DNA of 64,000 nt from Bacillus massilinigeriensis (GCF_900111815.1 NZ_LT630004.1:843671-907670); one strand, 5' to 3'. Shown: positions 29,115-38,651, numbered from the stretch's first letter. A program made the numbers and translations. Notes: generated from the letters alone by a model not told the origin.

Positions 29115-29708
29115 TTAAATAATGTTTGCCGCTTCTAGGTAAGATAAGATTTTTTCTACGCACTCTTTAACGGTAGAACGGTCTGTTTCAACGATAAGTT
29201 CAGCTGTCATGGGCTCTTCATAGGGTGCGTCTATACCTGTAAAACCCTTTATTTCTCCATTGCGTGCTTTTTTGTAAAGACCTTTTGGGTCCCTTCTCTC
29301 ACATTCATTTACACTGCACTTCACATATATCTCAATAAACTTTTCTTTAATCAGTTCTCTGACCGTTTCCCTGTCCGCAATATAAGGGGATATAAAAGAA
29401 GTGATGGTAATGATTCCAGCATCAGAGAACAGCTTCGCCACTTCTCCTGTCCTTCTGATATTTTCTTTCCTGTCGATTTCACTAAAACCAAGATCTCTAT
29501 TGAGTCCGAACCGAAGATTATCTCCATCCAGGTGGAAGGTCTTTAAGCCCCTGTTAAATAACTCCCGTTCGACTTCGACCGCAAGCGTGGATTTCCCTGA
29601 ACCAGATAATCCTGTCATCCAAAGGACGCAGCTTTTATGCCCAAATGCGTTTTCCCTGTCCGATGACTCTAGCTTCCCGGAATGCCAAGTAATATTCTGT
29701 GTTTTCAA
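29115..29708 (-). CDS. cysC: Adenylyl-sulfate kinase CysC
   Basis: 197-residue APS kinase making PAPS from APS and ATP. The P-loop GLSGSGKSTL is near residue 35. DGDNLRFGLNRDLGFSE and KGLYKKARNGEIKGFTGIDAPYE complete the APS and ATP sites. Length is normal. No sulfate permease, ATP sulfurylase or PAPS reductase lies in this window. It stands alone between spore genes, about 100 bp upstream of the cotZ-like gene on the same strand. Confidence 0.95.
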   Translation of the reverse strand: MKTQNITWHSGKLESSDRENAFGHKSCVLWMTGLSGSGKSTLAVEVERELFNRGLKTFHLDGDNLRFGLNRDLGFSEIDRKENIRRTGEVAKLFSDAGIITITSFISPYIADRETVRELIKEKFIEIYVKCSVNECERRDPKGLYKKARNGEIKGFTGIDAPYEEPMTAELIVETDRSTVKECVEKILSYLEAANII

Positions 29709-29912
29709 ACGATCATCCCTCCCTGTTACCCATTACTAAAAAAAAACACTACCATACATTATGCCGGAACAGAGAAAGCTGAAACTGAAAAAAACGAATG
29801 ATTCAAATATCATAAATTGGAACGCAGTTCTTAAAAAAAAATTCATAAAAGCATGAGTGCATGTGGAAAATATGGGTGTAGAATCAGTGAATATGGATGG
29901 GAAGGGAAACGT

Positions 29913-30395
29913 ATGAGGAAATTATATTTAATCACCTGCATTTTGTTTCTGGGAACACTCTGTCTTATTTTGCCCGGTTGCCAAAACAGAACGTCGGAAG
30001 ATAGCAGGAAATCATTAGTGCAACAAGTGAATCCGGAACCAGCACAAGTCGAGGGAAATAACAAAAAAGATAAAAAGCTTGCCTTAAAAGTAAAGCGCGA
30101 TATTCAGTCACTCCCTCAAATTTATGATGTCGCTGTGGTGAGAGGGAAAAAAGATACGCTTGTTGTCTATAAGGTTAAGCATATGCACCGGATGAGGATG
30201 AAGCAAATTGAGAAGGACATCAATAAAATGTTGGAAAAAAATTATCCTAAGGAAAACTTTACCGTCTCAAGTGACTTTAAAATTTTCATTGAAGCAATTG
30301 AGCTGAAGGATAAAATGGAAAACCAAAGCTATTCTGAAAAAGAAGCAGAAGAGAAGCTGCAGAAGGTAATTGAACTGAAGAAAGCGATGACTTAG
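29913..30395 (+). CDS. YhcN/YlaJ-family sporulation lipoprotein
   Basis: 160 residues with a lipoprotein signal and lipobox LPGC (Cys at about 24). A YhcN/YlaJ domain follows (residues about 60-155: VKRDIQSLPQIYDVAVVRGKKDTLVVYKVKH and onward). Start ATG 29913 has GAAGGGA upstream. It is the first gene of a unit with spoVAC, spoVAD and spoVAEb. YhcN/YlaJ lipoproteins accompany spoVA2-type operons and lie in the spore inner membrane; their mechanism is unknown. Confidence 0.85.
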   Translation: MRKLYLITCILFLGTLCLILPGCQNRTSEDSRKSLVQQVNPEPAQVEGNNKKDKKLALKVKRDIQSLPQIYDVAVVRGKKDTLVVYKVKHMHRMRMKQIEKDINKMLEKNYPKENFTVSSDFKIFIEAIELKDKMENQSYSEKEAEEKLQKVIELKKAMT

Positions 30396-30412
30396 GAAGG
30401 GAGATGGCATAA

Positions 30413-30886
30413 TTGGGAAGGAAAACAAGCCCATCACCAGTCGAAAAAGGGTATCAGGAACTGCAGAAAAAGCATGAATTAAAACGACCAGTATTTAAAA
30501 ACTGCATAAGGGCATTTCTTGTTGGAGGATTCATTTGTACTATTGGCCAAGCCATCACTTATTTTTATATATATTATTTTGATTTTACTGAACAGACTGC
30601 AGGAAACCCTACTGTTGCAACCATGATTTTCCTCTCCATGCTGCTAACGGGATTTGGCGTATATGATCATATTGGCCAGTTCGCAGGGGCTGGCAGTGCG
30701 GTTCCCGTTACGGGGTTTGGAAATTCAGTTATTTCCGCAGCAATTGAACACAGAACGGAAGGAATGGTACTTGGTGTTGGTGGAAATATGTTCAAGCTGG
30801 CGGGAACGGTGTTATTGTTCGGGGTGTTTTCAGCGTTCATTGTCGCGCTTGTGAGGACCCTACTTACAATGTGGGGGGTGTTATGA
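30413..30886 (+). CDS. spoVAC: Stage V sporulation protein AC
   Basis: 157-residue integral membrane protein with four predicted helices; the first is GGFICTIGQAITYFYIYYF. It contains the conserved GAGSAVPVTGFGNSV loop. SpoVAC forms a mechanosensitive-type channel in the spore inner membrane for dipicolinic acid movement. It starts at TTG 30413 and overlaps spoVAD by four bases (ATGA). Confidence 0.94.
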   Translation: MGRKTSPSPVEKGYQELQKKHELKRPVFKNCIRAFLVGGFICTIGQAITYFYIYYFDFTEQTAGNPTVATMIFLSMLLTGFGVYDHIGQFAGAGSAVPVTGFGNSVISAAIEHRTEGMVLGVGGNMFKLAGTVLLFGVFSAFIVALVRTLLTMWGVL

Positions 30887-31902
30887 TGCTGAAGGGAAAG
30901 CAGTCGTGGGTATTTCAAAATCGACCTGTCATTGAGGCTTCTGCAGTTTCTGGAGGTCCATTTGAAGGAAACGGGAGGCTAGCCGAAGACTTTGATATCA
31001 TTCATGAGGATCTTTGGATGGGCAAAGACTCTTATGAAAAGGCGCATACTCTCTTATTAGAAGAAGCCATAACAACAGCAATCAAAAAATCGGGGTGCGA
31101 AACGGAAGAAATGGAATTTATGCTTGCTGGTGATTTGATCAATCAAATCACTCCCTCCAGTTTTGCAGCTAGAAGCTTATCGATTCCTTATTTTGGATTA
31201 TTTGGCGCATGCTCCACATCAATGGAAGGATTGGCACTTGGCTCTTTCATTATTAATTACAATGGGGCGAAAAAGATTGTAACAGGTGCTTCAAGTCATA
31301 ATGCTGCTGTGGAGAAACAGTTCCGCTACCCGACTGAGTATGGCGGACAAAAGCCTCCTACTGCCCAGTGGACAGTAACCGGAGCGGGGGCTGCAGTTCT
31401 TTCCAATAATAAAAATAAGGAAGGCAAGCTCGTTACAACATCTGCTACGATTGGTAAAGTAGTTGATTTGGGGCTATCCGACCCTTTTAATATGGGAGGG
31501 GCGATGGCTCCTGCTGCTGCCGATACAATCATTGCCCACTTCAAGGATATGGAGATTGACCCTTCTTACTATGATCTAATTGTGACAGGAGACTTAGGCA
31601 GAATAGGACAAGAAACCACATACGAACTTCTCCGAAAGTATGGTGTGATGCTGCAGCGTGAAAGGTTCGAGGACTGCGGGCTCCTTATCTATAAAGAAGA
31701 TCAACCAGTTATGTCTGGTGGGAGCGGGGCCGGTTGTTCAGCAACAGTGCTTTATGGTCATTTACTTAAACAAATGCATAAAGGAATCTACAGCAAAATC
31801 CTGGTTGTTGCTACAGGAGCACTTCTTTCTCCGCTGTCTTTTCAACAGAAAGAAACGATTCCATGTATAGCACATGCAGTTTCCATCGAGATGTCCGACT
31901 AA
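30883..31902 (+). CDS. spoVAD: Stage V sporulation protein AD
   Basis: 339 residues of thiolase-like fold that bind Ca-dipicolinate. Family hallmarks include GDLINQITPSSFAARSL, FGACSTSMEGLALGS (pseudo-active-site Cys) and VTGDLGRIGQ. It starts at ATG 30883, coupled to spoVAC. It is a peripheral protein of the SpoVA channel complex. Confidence 0.95.
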   Translation: MMLKGKQSWVFQNRPVIEASAVSGGPFEGNGRLAEDFDIIHEDLWMGKDSYEKAHTLLLEEAITTAIKKSGCETEEMEFMLAGDLINQITPSSFAARSLSIPYFGLFGACSTSMEGLALGSFIINYNGAKKIVTGASSHNAAVEKQFRYPTEYGGQKPPTAQWTVTGAGAAVLSNNKNKEGKLVTTSATIGKVVDLGLSDPFNMGGAMAPAAADTIIAHFKDMEIDPSYYDLIVTGDLGRIGQETTYELLRKYGVMLQRERFEDCGLLIYKEDQPVMSGGSGAGCSATVLYGHLLKQMHKGIYSKILVVATGALLSPLSFQQKETIPCIAHAVSIEMSD

Positions 31903-31935
31903 ATTTATAAAAGAATAACAGAAGGAGGAACCATA

Positions 31936-32292
31936 TTGTTTCCGATGTTTTTTTGGGCTTTTGTCGTTGGGGGGCTAATTTGTGTGATCGGACAGCTCAT
32001 GTTTGATGTGGCGAAACTTACTCCAGGGCATACTATGAGCATCCTTGTAGTTTCAGGCGCAGTTCTCGACGGCTTTGGCCTGTATGAACCGCTGGTAGAT
32101 TTTGCGGGAGCAGGGGCAACTGTACCTATTACAAGCTTTGGGAACTCCTTGGCACATGGTGCACTGATGGAGGCAGAGAAGCATGGCCTCGTAGGAGTTC
32201 TTACTGGCATGTTCGAAGTAACGAGTTCAGGAATTTCTGCAGCCATCGTTTTCGGATTTATTGCAGCACTCGTTTTCAAGCCTAAAGGTTAA
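31936..32292 (+). CDS. spoVAE: Stage V sporulation protein AE (AEb)
   Basis: 118-residue membrane protein with about four helices and the [19 protein letters not shown] loop, related to SpoVAC. It starts at TTG 31936 behind AGGAGGA. Together with the preceding three genes it forms a YhcN-spoVAC-AD-AEb unit. The AA, AB, AEa and AF genes of the canonical operon are absent, as in second-copy (spoVA2-type) operons. Confidence 0.93.
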   Translation: MFPMFFWAFVVGGLICVIGQLMFDVAKLTPGHTMSILVVSGAVLDGFGLYEPLVDFAGAGATVPITSFGNSLAHGALMEAEKHGLVGVLTGMFEVTSSGISAAIVFGFIAALVFKPKG

Positions 32293-32368
32293 AGAAATGC
32301 ATAACTGTCGTGCACCATTCTAACGCTCTTTCATAATATGTAAAGTAGCTTATGAAGGAGCGTGAAGA

Positions 32369-32626
32369 ATGATGGATAATCACTTCTTTAAAAATGTGGA
32401 AAAGAAAACGGGAGTAAATATGAAAGATATACTTGATTTGGCTGGATCCCTCCAGAATGCCAATTTCAAGGATGAAAGCACAGTCCGAGGTGTTATTCGC
32501 AGGGTATCACAAATTGCTAACAAACCAGTATCGAAGGAAATGGAAGAGAAAATCGTCCAATCCATTGTTAAGGATGGGAAGAATCTCGATTTCAATTCAA
32601 TTGCCAAGATGATGAATCAAAAATAA
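32369..32626 (+). CDS. spoVIF: Stage VI sporulation protein F (YjcC)
   Basis: 85-residue helical protein with the SpoVIF pattern: FFKNVEKKTGVNMKDILDLA at the start, ESTVRGVIRRVSQIANKPVS in the middle and the C-terminal SIAKMMNQK. In B. subtilis it is needed for GerR-dependent late coat gene expression. GAAGGAG precedes ATG 32369; a second ATG follows at 32372. It stands alone with a terminator. Confidence 0.9.
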   Translation: MMDNHFFKNVEKKTGVNMKDILDLAGSLQNANFKDESTVRGVIRRVSQIANKPVSKEMEEKIVQSIVKDGKNLDFNSIAKMMNQK

Positions 32627-32645
32627 TGCCTATCCATAAAAAAGT

Positions 32646-32677
32646 CAGGACCAGCAGTTAATCTGGTCCTGTTTTTT
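32646..32677. terminator. Terminator between spoVIF and yjcD
   Basis: CAGGACCAG / CTGGTCCTG stem with TTTTTTA on the right and AAAAAA on the left; bidirectional. Confidence 0.85.
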
Positions 32678-34973
32678 AGATTGGAGCTTTTTTTAGTTTG
32701 CTTATAAACCTTGAAGGAAGCGCTTTTCTGCCCCTGCGGTGGAGCGGTACGGATAGGAATAATGTCTCCTGCGCTCTTGTAATTCCCACATATAAGAGTC
32801 TCCGTTCTTCCTCGATAGCAGATGCATCACCCTGGCATAAAGTATCTAAAGCAAAATCATGAGGCAGACTTCCGTCAACCGCTCCTAGAATGTATACCGT
32901 TTTATATTCCAGTCCCTTGGAACGATGAATGGTACTGAGCGTAACAGCAGCAGGAAAGGATTTGGACAGCTGCTTTATTTCTCTATTCATACTGTTCATA
33001 TGATCAGCATGATCAAGGAATTCAGAGAGGGTACTAAAGCTTCTTGCGGCTACCTTAAGGTCGCGAATGTCGTCTGATCCTTTTTCCATCCCGTTGCCTT
33101 CGTTTCCTCTTTTCTTAATGAAATCCTGGAAGCCGATTTCAGTCTCTACTTCCTGTATGGCTGCTATTGGGGACATTGTCCGGAGCTTTCGCACGAGACG
33201 AGAGAGTCTTTGCAATTTCTTTTCCTGAAAAGCAAAGCCTGTTTTCACATAGGAGAGAGACTCCAGCATGGTACAATCTTTCAAGATACTCTCAGCTTGA
33301 ATATCACGATAGGCGCTTTGTTTTAAAAATAAGGATGGAAGGATATCTTTGATTGCCCGGGGATTATCCTCATTCAAACTAAGCCGGAAATAGCCCAGCA
33401 TTCCTCTAATAATAAATCTTTCATAAAATGGGTCGATGTCTTGGTCCAACCGGAATGGGATACTGGATGAAGCCAGCCTTTCAAAAATCGCCCTTCCAGA
33501 TGTATTAGTTCGGAAGAGGATGGCAAAATCGCTTGGATTTGCACCGTTTTCTATCCTTTCCTGTATATCAGTAACGACCATCGTTGCTTCTTCTTCCTCA
33601 TCATAAGGGTAGAAGAGGATAGGATATTGCCCGTGAGCATGCTGAGCTTTCATCTCTTTTTTATGTCTTGTACCATTTTCGCTAATGATTATGTTAGCTG
33701 TCGACACAATTTCTTGGGGAGAACGGTAATTTTGATCGAGCACCACAACTTTCGTGCCTTCGAATTCTTCTCGGAAACGGAATAAGTAGGAAGGATCGCT
33801 TCCCCTAAATGCATAAATCGATTGGTCGTCATCCCCGACAGCACAAACATTCTTCGTTCTCTTCGACAGCATTTTGATCAGTTCATATTGCACCTTATTG
33901 ATATCCTGGAACTCATCGATGAGAAAATGTTCGAAACGGTTTTGATACGCTTCCAAAAGATTGCTGTTTTTCTTGAAAAGGCGGTGGCAGCCAAGAAGCA
34001 TATCATCAAAGTCAAATAAGGAACGAGCAGTTTTTATTTCCTCATAATGTTTGTATAAGAGTGCTGCTTTTTCCTCCCAGGCACTAGAAGCTTTTACCTC
34101 ATCGGGTAGAGTCATCGAATTTTTCCATAGTCCGATTTGTTGGAGTGCTATATCATAGGCGAACTCTTTTTCATCGAGACCAAGTTTTCTCCCAGCTTCT
34201 TTCAAAATCTGATCCCGCATCCAATCTTTCTTCAAAAGACGGTCGCTAGACCATCTTTGTCTGTCATGGTGTGACAGAATCCGATAAAAAATACTATGAA
34301 ATGTCCCAGCGACAATTTTTGAAATTCGATTTTGATTCATTGCAGGATACAGGGTTAGCCGTTTTTTCATTTCAGCTGCGGCTTTAGCTGTAAAGGTCAC
34401 TAACATCAATGTATTCGGTTGCACTTTCTTTTCTTCCAAGAGATAGGCTGTTCTAGCAGTCAGAACCCTTGTTTTTCCACTTCCCGCGCCTGCAATGATA
34501 AGCAAAGGGCCTTCTTGTGCGTGGACTGCTTCCAATTGGTTACTATCGAATGTAATACCAGAATGGAGAAGTTCTTGTGCGTAGCCTGCTTTTTCGGATG
34601 GAACACCAGGACGGGAAGGTGGAATAGACGCCTTGGTGATAAGGGACTGGGCAGGTGTGAAACCATCGGAAGGTTCCATAATACCAATAGGACGGGATTT
34701 CGGCATTTTAAATCCATTTTGTTCAATATAATCGTTCTTTTTCTCGCAAATTGTTGAGTCAGCATTTATGGAAATATCTCCACAAGAATTTTCTCTATTG
34801 GGGTGATGCTGGAATTTTGGTTTTTTTATGATACCAAGCTGCAGCCGCACGGAAGCCCCGCATTGCGGACAAGATAGCAAGCCTTTTTTTCCGTCATCAT
34901 ACAGTCGATGCCAATCTGACCGGGGATAGTCTTTGAGACTGATCAGCTTATTTTTATGTATAACAGTGTTCAT
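32676..34973 (-). CDS. yjcD: UvrD/Rep-type DNA helicase YjcD
   Basis: 765 residues. The N-terminal zinc-like module (residues about 30-65) has CPQCGASVRLQLG and a following HH...C pattern. A linker leads to an SF1A helicase: motif I AGAGSGKT near 160, motif II DEFQDIN, GDDDQSIYAFRG (motif III) and LDQNYRSP (IV). STIHRSKGLEYKTV and VGITRAQE lie near the C-terminus. It should be a 3'-5' DNA helicase. The N-terminal module is unusual for UvrD and resembles that of CoiA. Position matches B. subtilis yjcD. Confidence 0.92.
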   Translation of the reverse strand: MNTVIHKNKLISLKDYPRSDWHRLYDDGKKGLLSCPQCGASVRLQLGIIKKPKFQHHPNRENSCGDISINADSTICEKKNDYIEQNGFKMPKSRPIGIMEPSDGFTPAQSLITKASIPPSRPGVPSEKAGYAQELLHSGITFDSNQLEAVHAQEGPLLIIAGAGSGKTRVLTARTAYLLEEKKVQPNTLMLVTFTAKAAAEMKKRLTLYPAMNQNRISKIVAGTFHSIFYRILSHHDRQRWSSDRLLKKDWMRDQILKEAGRKLGLDEKEFAYDIALQQIGLWKNSMTLPDEVKASSAWEEKAALLYKHYEEIKTARSLFDFDDMLLGCHRLFKKNSNLLEAYQNRFEHFLIDEFQDINKVQYELIKMLSKRTKNVCAVGDDDQSIYAFRGSDPSYLFRFREEFEGTKVVVLDQNYRSPQEIVSTANIIISENGTRHKKEMKAQHAHGQYPILFYPYDEEEEATMVVTDIQERIENGANPSDFAILFRTNTSGRAIFERLASSSIPFRLDQDIDPFYERFIIRGMLGYFRLSLNEDNPRAIKDILPSLFLKQSAYRDIQAESILKDCTMLESLSYVKTGFAFQEKKLQRLSRLVRKLRTMSPIAAIQEVETEIGFQDFIKKRGNEGNGMEKGSDDIRDLKVAARSFSTLSEFLDHADHMNSMNREIKQLSKSFPAAVTLSTIHRSKGLEYKTVYILGAVDGSLPHDFALDTLCQGDASAIEEERRLLYVGITRAQETLFLSVPLHRRGRKALPSRFISKLKKAPI

Positions 34974-35145
34974 TCTATTTCCTTCTCCCAGGCAAAATTA
35001 CATACTTTTAATCATAACAGACCGACGCTACAGAAAAAAGTCTGAATAGAGGTTTATGACCCTCATAAAGAAGGGTATAGAGAAGTATTATATAGTGAAG
35101 AAAATAAAGAGGCAATATAATGCTGTGTTCCCGGGAGGTAGAAAA

Positions 35146-35430
35146 ATGGGATATATACTTCCAATGAATAATACGAGTTTTCAATATATGAACTATGCGG
35201 ACAGAGACGCTGCAGCAGAATTTCATTCTAACGGAGTAGAACCGCTTCGAATCATCCAAAAACTCAGTCCGGCCAAGAAAGGCCAAGAGGTTATTGCAGA
35301 CTCCCAACAGAGGCTGCTATTCGAAGGCAGGCAGCAAAGGGCGTTGAAACGCAAGGTGAACGATGAAGTGTTAAAGAGGACATATGCCGAGGTGACGGGG
35401 AAAGGGCAGCATATTTCTTTATCCATTTAA
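35146..35430 (+). CDS. Conserved hypothetical small protein
   Basis: 94 residues starting MGYILPMNNTSFQYMNYADR. It is soluble, with a strongly basic middle (EGRQQRALKRKVNDEVLKR). GGGAGG lies seven bases before ATG 35146; the open frame back to 35056 has none. A terminator follows at once. It lies between yjcD and yjcF, where B. subtilis has small genes. No domain recognised. Confidence 0.65.
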   Translation: MGYILPMNNTSFQYMNYADRDAAAEFHSNGVEPLRIIQKLSPAKKGQEVIADSQQRLLFEGRQQRALKRKVNDEVLKRTYAEVTGKGQHISLSI

Positions 35431-35431
35431 A

Positions 35432-35462
35432 AAGACTCCTGCTTATTTTGCAGGAGTCTTTA
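35432..35462. terminator. Bidirectional terminator before yjcF
   Basis: Perfect stem AAAGACTCCTGC / GCAGGAGTCTTT with a TTATTTT loop. Confidence 0.88.
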
Positions 35463-35465
35463 TCG

Positions 35466-35894
35466 TTATAAGTCTTTTTTCATTGTCCTATGAGGAATGC
35501 CCGCATCCATAAATTCCTCCGAAATAATTTCATAGCCCAGTCTTTCGTAAAAAGGGATGGCTTGAATCTGTGCGTTAAGCTTCAGTAAATTTATTTTTTG
35601 CGATTTAGCGTAATTCTCGATTTTTTCCATGATGGCAGATCCTGCACCTGTGTTCCGTGCAGACGGCAGAACACAAATTCTCTCTATTTTGCCAATACCA
35701 TCTATTGTTAGGAATCGGCCAGCACCTGCAGGTTCTCTATCAAGATAGAAGACAAAATGTGCAGAGGATGACTCAAATTCATCTAACTCCTCTTCTTCAG
35801 GGACATTCTGTTCCTCGATGAAAACTTTCTTGCGAATGTAAAAAGCATCCTGTAGACCCTTTTCACCATGAACATGCTTTACTTCTTGGGTCAT
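35466..35894 (-). CDS. yjcF: YjcF, GNAT-family acetyltransferase
   Basis: 142-residue ElaA/YjcF-type GNAT. The start [28 protein letters not shown] has the FxxExNxP segment typical of this subgroup. The acetyl-CoA loop is [18 protein letters not shown]. It overlaps yjcG by four bases and is cotranscribed with it. Substrate unknown. Confidence 0.88.
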   Translation of the reverse strand: MTQEVKHVHGEKGLQDAFYIRKKVFIEEQNVPEEEELDEFESSSAHFVFYLDREPAGAGRFLTIDGIGKIERICVLPSARNTGAGSAIMEKIENYAKSQKINLLKLNAQIQAIPFYERLGYEIISEEFMDAGIPHRTMKKDL

Positions 35895-36406
35895 AATGAA
35901 GCATTCCCAAGGCGGAAAGTCTCATACACTGTCCAAGATCCGTTATCCAGCTGATACAGTAGGTGGATACGATCGGCATGTTCGTCGAATTGGATTGTAT
36001 TTAAACGCAAGGTGCCGTATACATCGGCGTGTTCTGCATCAGACATTTCCTGTCCGAGCGTGATATGTGGAACAAATTTATAAGATGTTTCACTTTTAAA
36101 AGCAGCCTTCAATTCTTCATGCAGATTTTCAAGCTCTTCGGTAGGGTCAACTTTCAAATAAATAACATTATTGACAGGAGAAAACGAGCTGAACTTTGTG
36201 ACTTGAAGATGAACGGGATTGAATTTTTCTGCAATTTCACTAATTTTGTTCGCAATTGGCCCAATCTCTTCTTCAGTCGCTTCGAACGCAGATTTCAACG
36301 TGATATGCGGCGGAATCAGAGCGTAATGCGGGTCGTAACGCTTGCGGAAAGAATTTGCATAATCTTGGAGTTTTTTCGATGGAAAAATAACAATCCCAAA
36401 TTTCAT
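35891..36406 (-). CDS. yjcG: YjcG, 2'-5' RNA ligase-like 2H phosphoesterase
   Basis: 171 residues with two HxTx motifs, PPHITLKS near residue 32 and VPHITLGQ near 114, the signature of the 2H phosphoesterase superfamily. B. subtilis YjcG has this fold; its natural substrate is not established. Start ATG 36406 follows GGAGGTAG. Coupled to yjcF. Confidence 0.92.
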   Translation of the reverse strand: MKFGIVIFPSKKLQDYANSFRKRYDPHYALIPPHITLKSAFEATEEEIGPIANKISEIAEKFNPVHLQVTKFSSFSPVNNVIYLKVDPTEELENLHEELKAAFKSETSYKFVPHITLGQEMSDAEHADVYGTLRLNTIQFDEHADRIHLLYQLDNGSWTVYETFRLGNASL

Positions 36407-36520
36407 AAGACTACCTCCATTTTCTCTATTTTTATGACTTGAATCATCAAACTTAACGGGAAGTTACCCGCATTATAACAAATATTCTAAAATTATCATA
36501 TTGAAAAAGCGTGCTTTAGG

Positions 36521-37252
36521 CTAAATTCCATAGGAAAACATTTTAGTGAGCGCGGTTCTTAGGTTAGGCTGCCAGTAAGTCCATGTATGGTTTCCATCGA
36601 ATTCCTCATAATCGGCATGAAACCGGCTTGTTAAAATTGCAGAAAGCTTGCGGTTCGGAGTTAGGAAATCCTCTTTCTTTCCACTTGTTGTAACAACCTC
36701 CTTCTCCTTGTTCCCAATGGTATGATAGATGCCAAGGAGGGAAGGATCAGAAAAAGCTTCCGCGGCATCCAGAACCGATTGATCCACATATGGAGATTGA
36801 AGAATAACCTTCCCAAAAGTATGGGGATATTCAAACGCAGCCATAAGGGAAACCGTTGCTGCAAGGGAATCGCCTATCAATGCTCGACCTCTTCCCATAT
36901 GGTAGGTTGGATATTCTTCATCAAGGAATGTTACCAGCTCATGCGCAAGGAATCGGATATAATCCTTATGCTGTTCTCCATCTGGATGGTATTTCCGGCG
37001 CCGGTCTTCGACGGATTTATAGGGAACTCCTACAATAATCAGGTTTTCAATCTCTCCTGCGGCAAGCAATTCATCTGCCACCCGACCGATTCTTCCTAAC
37101 TGAAAATAATCCCGTCCATCCTGCGCAATAAGTACGGTGTATTTATATAGAGGAGAAAAGGATGCTGGTAAATAGACGAGCAGTGTCATTTCTTCCTTTA
37201 ATGCTGCACTATCCAGCGTAAATTCTTTGATTGTGCCTCTAGGGTAATTCAT
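36521..37252 (-). CDS. yjcH: YjcH, esterase-like alpha/beta hydrolase
   Basis: 243-residue putative esterase of the Fes/esterase D type. The nucleophile elbow is GDSLAATVSL (G-D-S-L-A) near residue 123 and the late catalytic His is in FDGNHTWTYW. ATG 37252 is chosen because GGAGG lies six bases upstream; the longer frame to 37273 is unsupported. Position after yjcG matches B. subtilis. Substrate unknown. Confidence 0.88.
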   Translation of the reverse strand: MNYPRGTIKEFTLDSAALKEEMTLLVYLPASFSPLYKYTVLIAQDGRDYFQLGRIGRVADELLAAGEIENLIIVGVPYKSVEDRRRKYHPDGEQHKDYIRFLAHELVTFLDEEYPTYHMGRGRALIGDSLAATVSLMAAFEYPHTFGKVILQSPYVDQSVLDAAEAFSDPSLLGIYHTIGNKEKEVVTTSGKKEDFLTPNRKLSAILTSRFHADYEEFDGNHTWTYWQPNLRTALTKMFSYGI

Positions 37253-37478
37253 CACGGACCTCCAATACAACAATAATCACAAAATTTTCTTATTTGTTAA
37301 GATATTGTAGCATAATAACATGGAAAAGTTCTAGTTTAAAGGCAGATAGCAGAAGATAGAAGGCTATCAGTAAGTTGGAAAGCAGGAAACTTCCGAATTA
37401 GTGTTAAAAAGTTTACTTTATTCCTATCAATATTCCAAGGAAACAAGGTTTATTTTTCAAGGTTATGCTAGGTTAGAC

Positions 37479-37508
37479 TTGACTCCATTTATATTATTTG
37501 TGTAATAT
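37479..37508 (+). promoter_or_regulatory. Sigma-A promoter of the TAXI-TRAP operon
   Basis: TTGACT (37479-37484), 18-bp spacer, TAATAT (37503-37508), about 50 bp upstream of the first gene. Confidence 0.65.
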
Positions 37509-37556
37509 TATCATTAATATTGTAATAATTATAAAAAAGGGGGAAATTTTCAAAAT

Positions 37557-38549
37557 ATGAGAAAAAAGAGTTTTCTTATTTCATTGATTTTGCTTCTTTC
37601 TCTATCGATGCTGCTAGCGGCATGCGGTGGAAAAGAGAGTAAAAAGGCAGGCGGAGATGGCAAGAGCGGAAAAGCAGAATTTATCAGTATTTTAACTGGT
37701 GGGACAGGTGGTACATATTTCCCGCTTGGAGGATCTTTTGCCAAAGTCATAAAGGATGAAGCGGGAATCAAAGCTGATGCTGTAACGACAGGTGCATCCG
37801 CTGAAAACATTCAATCCCTTAAGGATGGCAGTGGTGAAATCGCTTTTTCGCAAACAGATATAGCTTCCTACGCTAAGGAAGGCAAGGAAATGTTCAAGGA
37901 CAATAAAATCGACAATGTGAAAGCAATTGGAACACTATATTCTGAGACAATTCAAATCGTAACGACCGAGGAATCTGGGATTAAATCTGTTAAGGATCTA
38001 AAAGGAAAGAAAGTTTCCGTTGGAGCTCCTGGTTCAGGAACGGTCGGAAATGCAAAGCAAATACTAGAAATGTACAGTATGAGTTTTGAAGATATTAAGA
38101 AGCAGGATTTGAGCTTTGATGAGTCAGTGGAAGGATTACAAAACGGCACAATTGATGCTGCTTTCGTTACAGCTGGAACACCTACAGGAGCTGTAGAGCA
38201 ATTGACTGCAACAGAAAAAGTTGTCATCGTCCCGATTGAAGCCGACAAAGCGGAAAAACTAATCAAAAAGTATCCATATTATACATTGGATAAAGTGCCT
38301 GTGGGCGTATACAAGCTAAAAAAGGAAGTGCCGACAGTTGCAGTCCAAGCAATGCTTGTTACAAGGGAAGACTTGTCTGAAGAAACAGTTTACGAGGTAA
38401 CGAAGGCTTTGTTTGAGAACATGGATAAAGTAACGCATGCAAAAGCAAAGCAAATCAAACCAGAGAATGCATTGAAGGGTGTAGGCATCGACGTACATCC
38501 TGGTGCACAGAAGTATTTTGATGAAAAAGGAATTAAAGCATCAAAATAA
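37557..38549 (+). CDS. TAXI-family TRAP transporter substrate-binding lipoprotein
   Basis: 330 residues with a lipoprotein signal and lipobox LAAC (Cys about 22). The TAXI-type ligand-binding fold shows ILTGGTGGTYFPLGGSFAK and KVSVGAPGSGTVGNAKQIL. TAXI proteins pair with fused TRAP permeases to take up organic acids such as C4-dicarboxylates or glutamate, using an ion gradient. The ligand here is not predictable. First gene of a three-gene operon. Confidence 0.92.
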   Translation: MRKKSFLISLILLLSLSMLLAACGGKESKKAGGDGKSGKAEFISILTGGTGGTYFPLGGSFAKVIKDEAGIKADAVTTGASAENIQSLKDGSGEIAFSQTDIASYAKEGKEMFKDNKIDNVKAIGTLYSETIQIVTTEESGIKSVKDLKGKKVSVGAPGSGTVGNAKQILEMYSMSFEDIKKQDLSFDESVEGLQNGTIDAAFVTAGTPTGAVEQLTATEKVVIVPIEADKAEKLIKKYPYYTLDKVPVGVYKLKKEVPTVAVQAMLVTREDLSEETVYEVTKALFENMDKVTHAKAKQIKPENALKGVGIDVHPGAQKYFDEKGIKASK

Positions 38550-38558
38550 TATCCTTAG

Positions 38559-38590
38559 GGGAGCAGGCCAACGCAAAGGGCCTGCTTCCC
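38559..38590 (+). other. Hairpin between the TAXI protein and DUF1850 genes
   Basis: GGGAGCAGGCC / GGCCTGCTTCCC stem without a strong T run. It may stabilise or attenuate the message, giving more binding protein than permease. Confidence 0.55.
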
Positions 38591-38651
38591 GCATCTTTAT
38601 GTATGGGAATAAAGGGAAATATCATTTCTATCTTTAGAAATAGGCGGCGTG

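Noticed and set aside
29850-29912. Sigma-G promoter of the YhcN-spoVA unit
   Set aside because: GCATG-like -35 sequences are present but no matching CATNNTA -10 at the right spacing could be found.
38559-38590. Full terminator after the TAXI gene
   Set aside because: No T run follows the stem and the downstream genes are clearly of the same operon.
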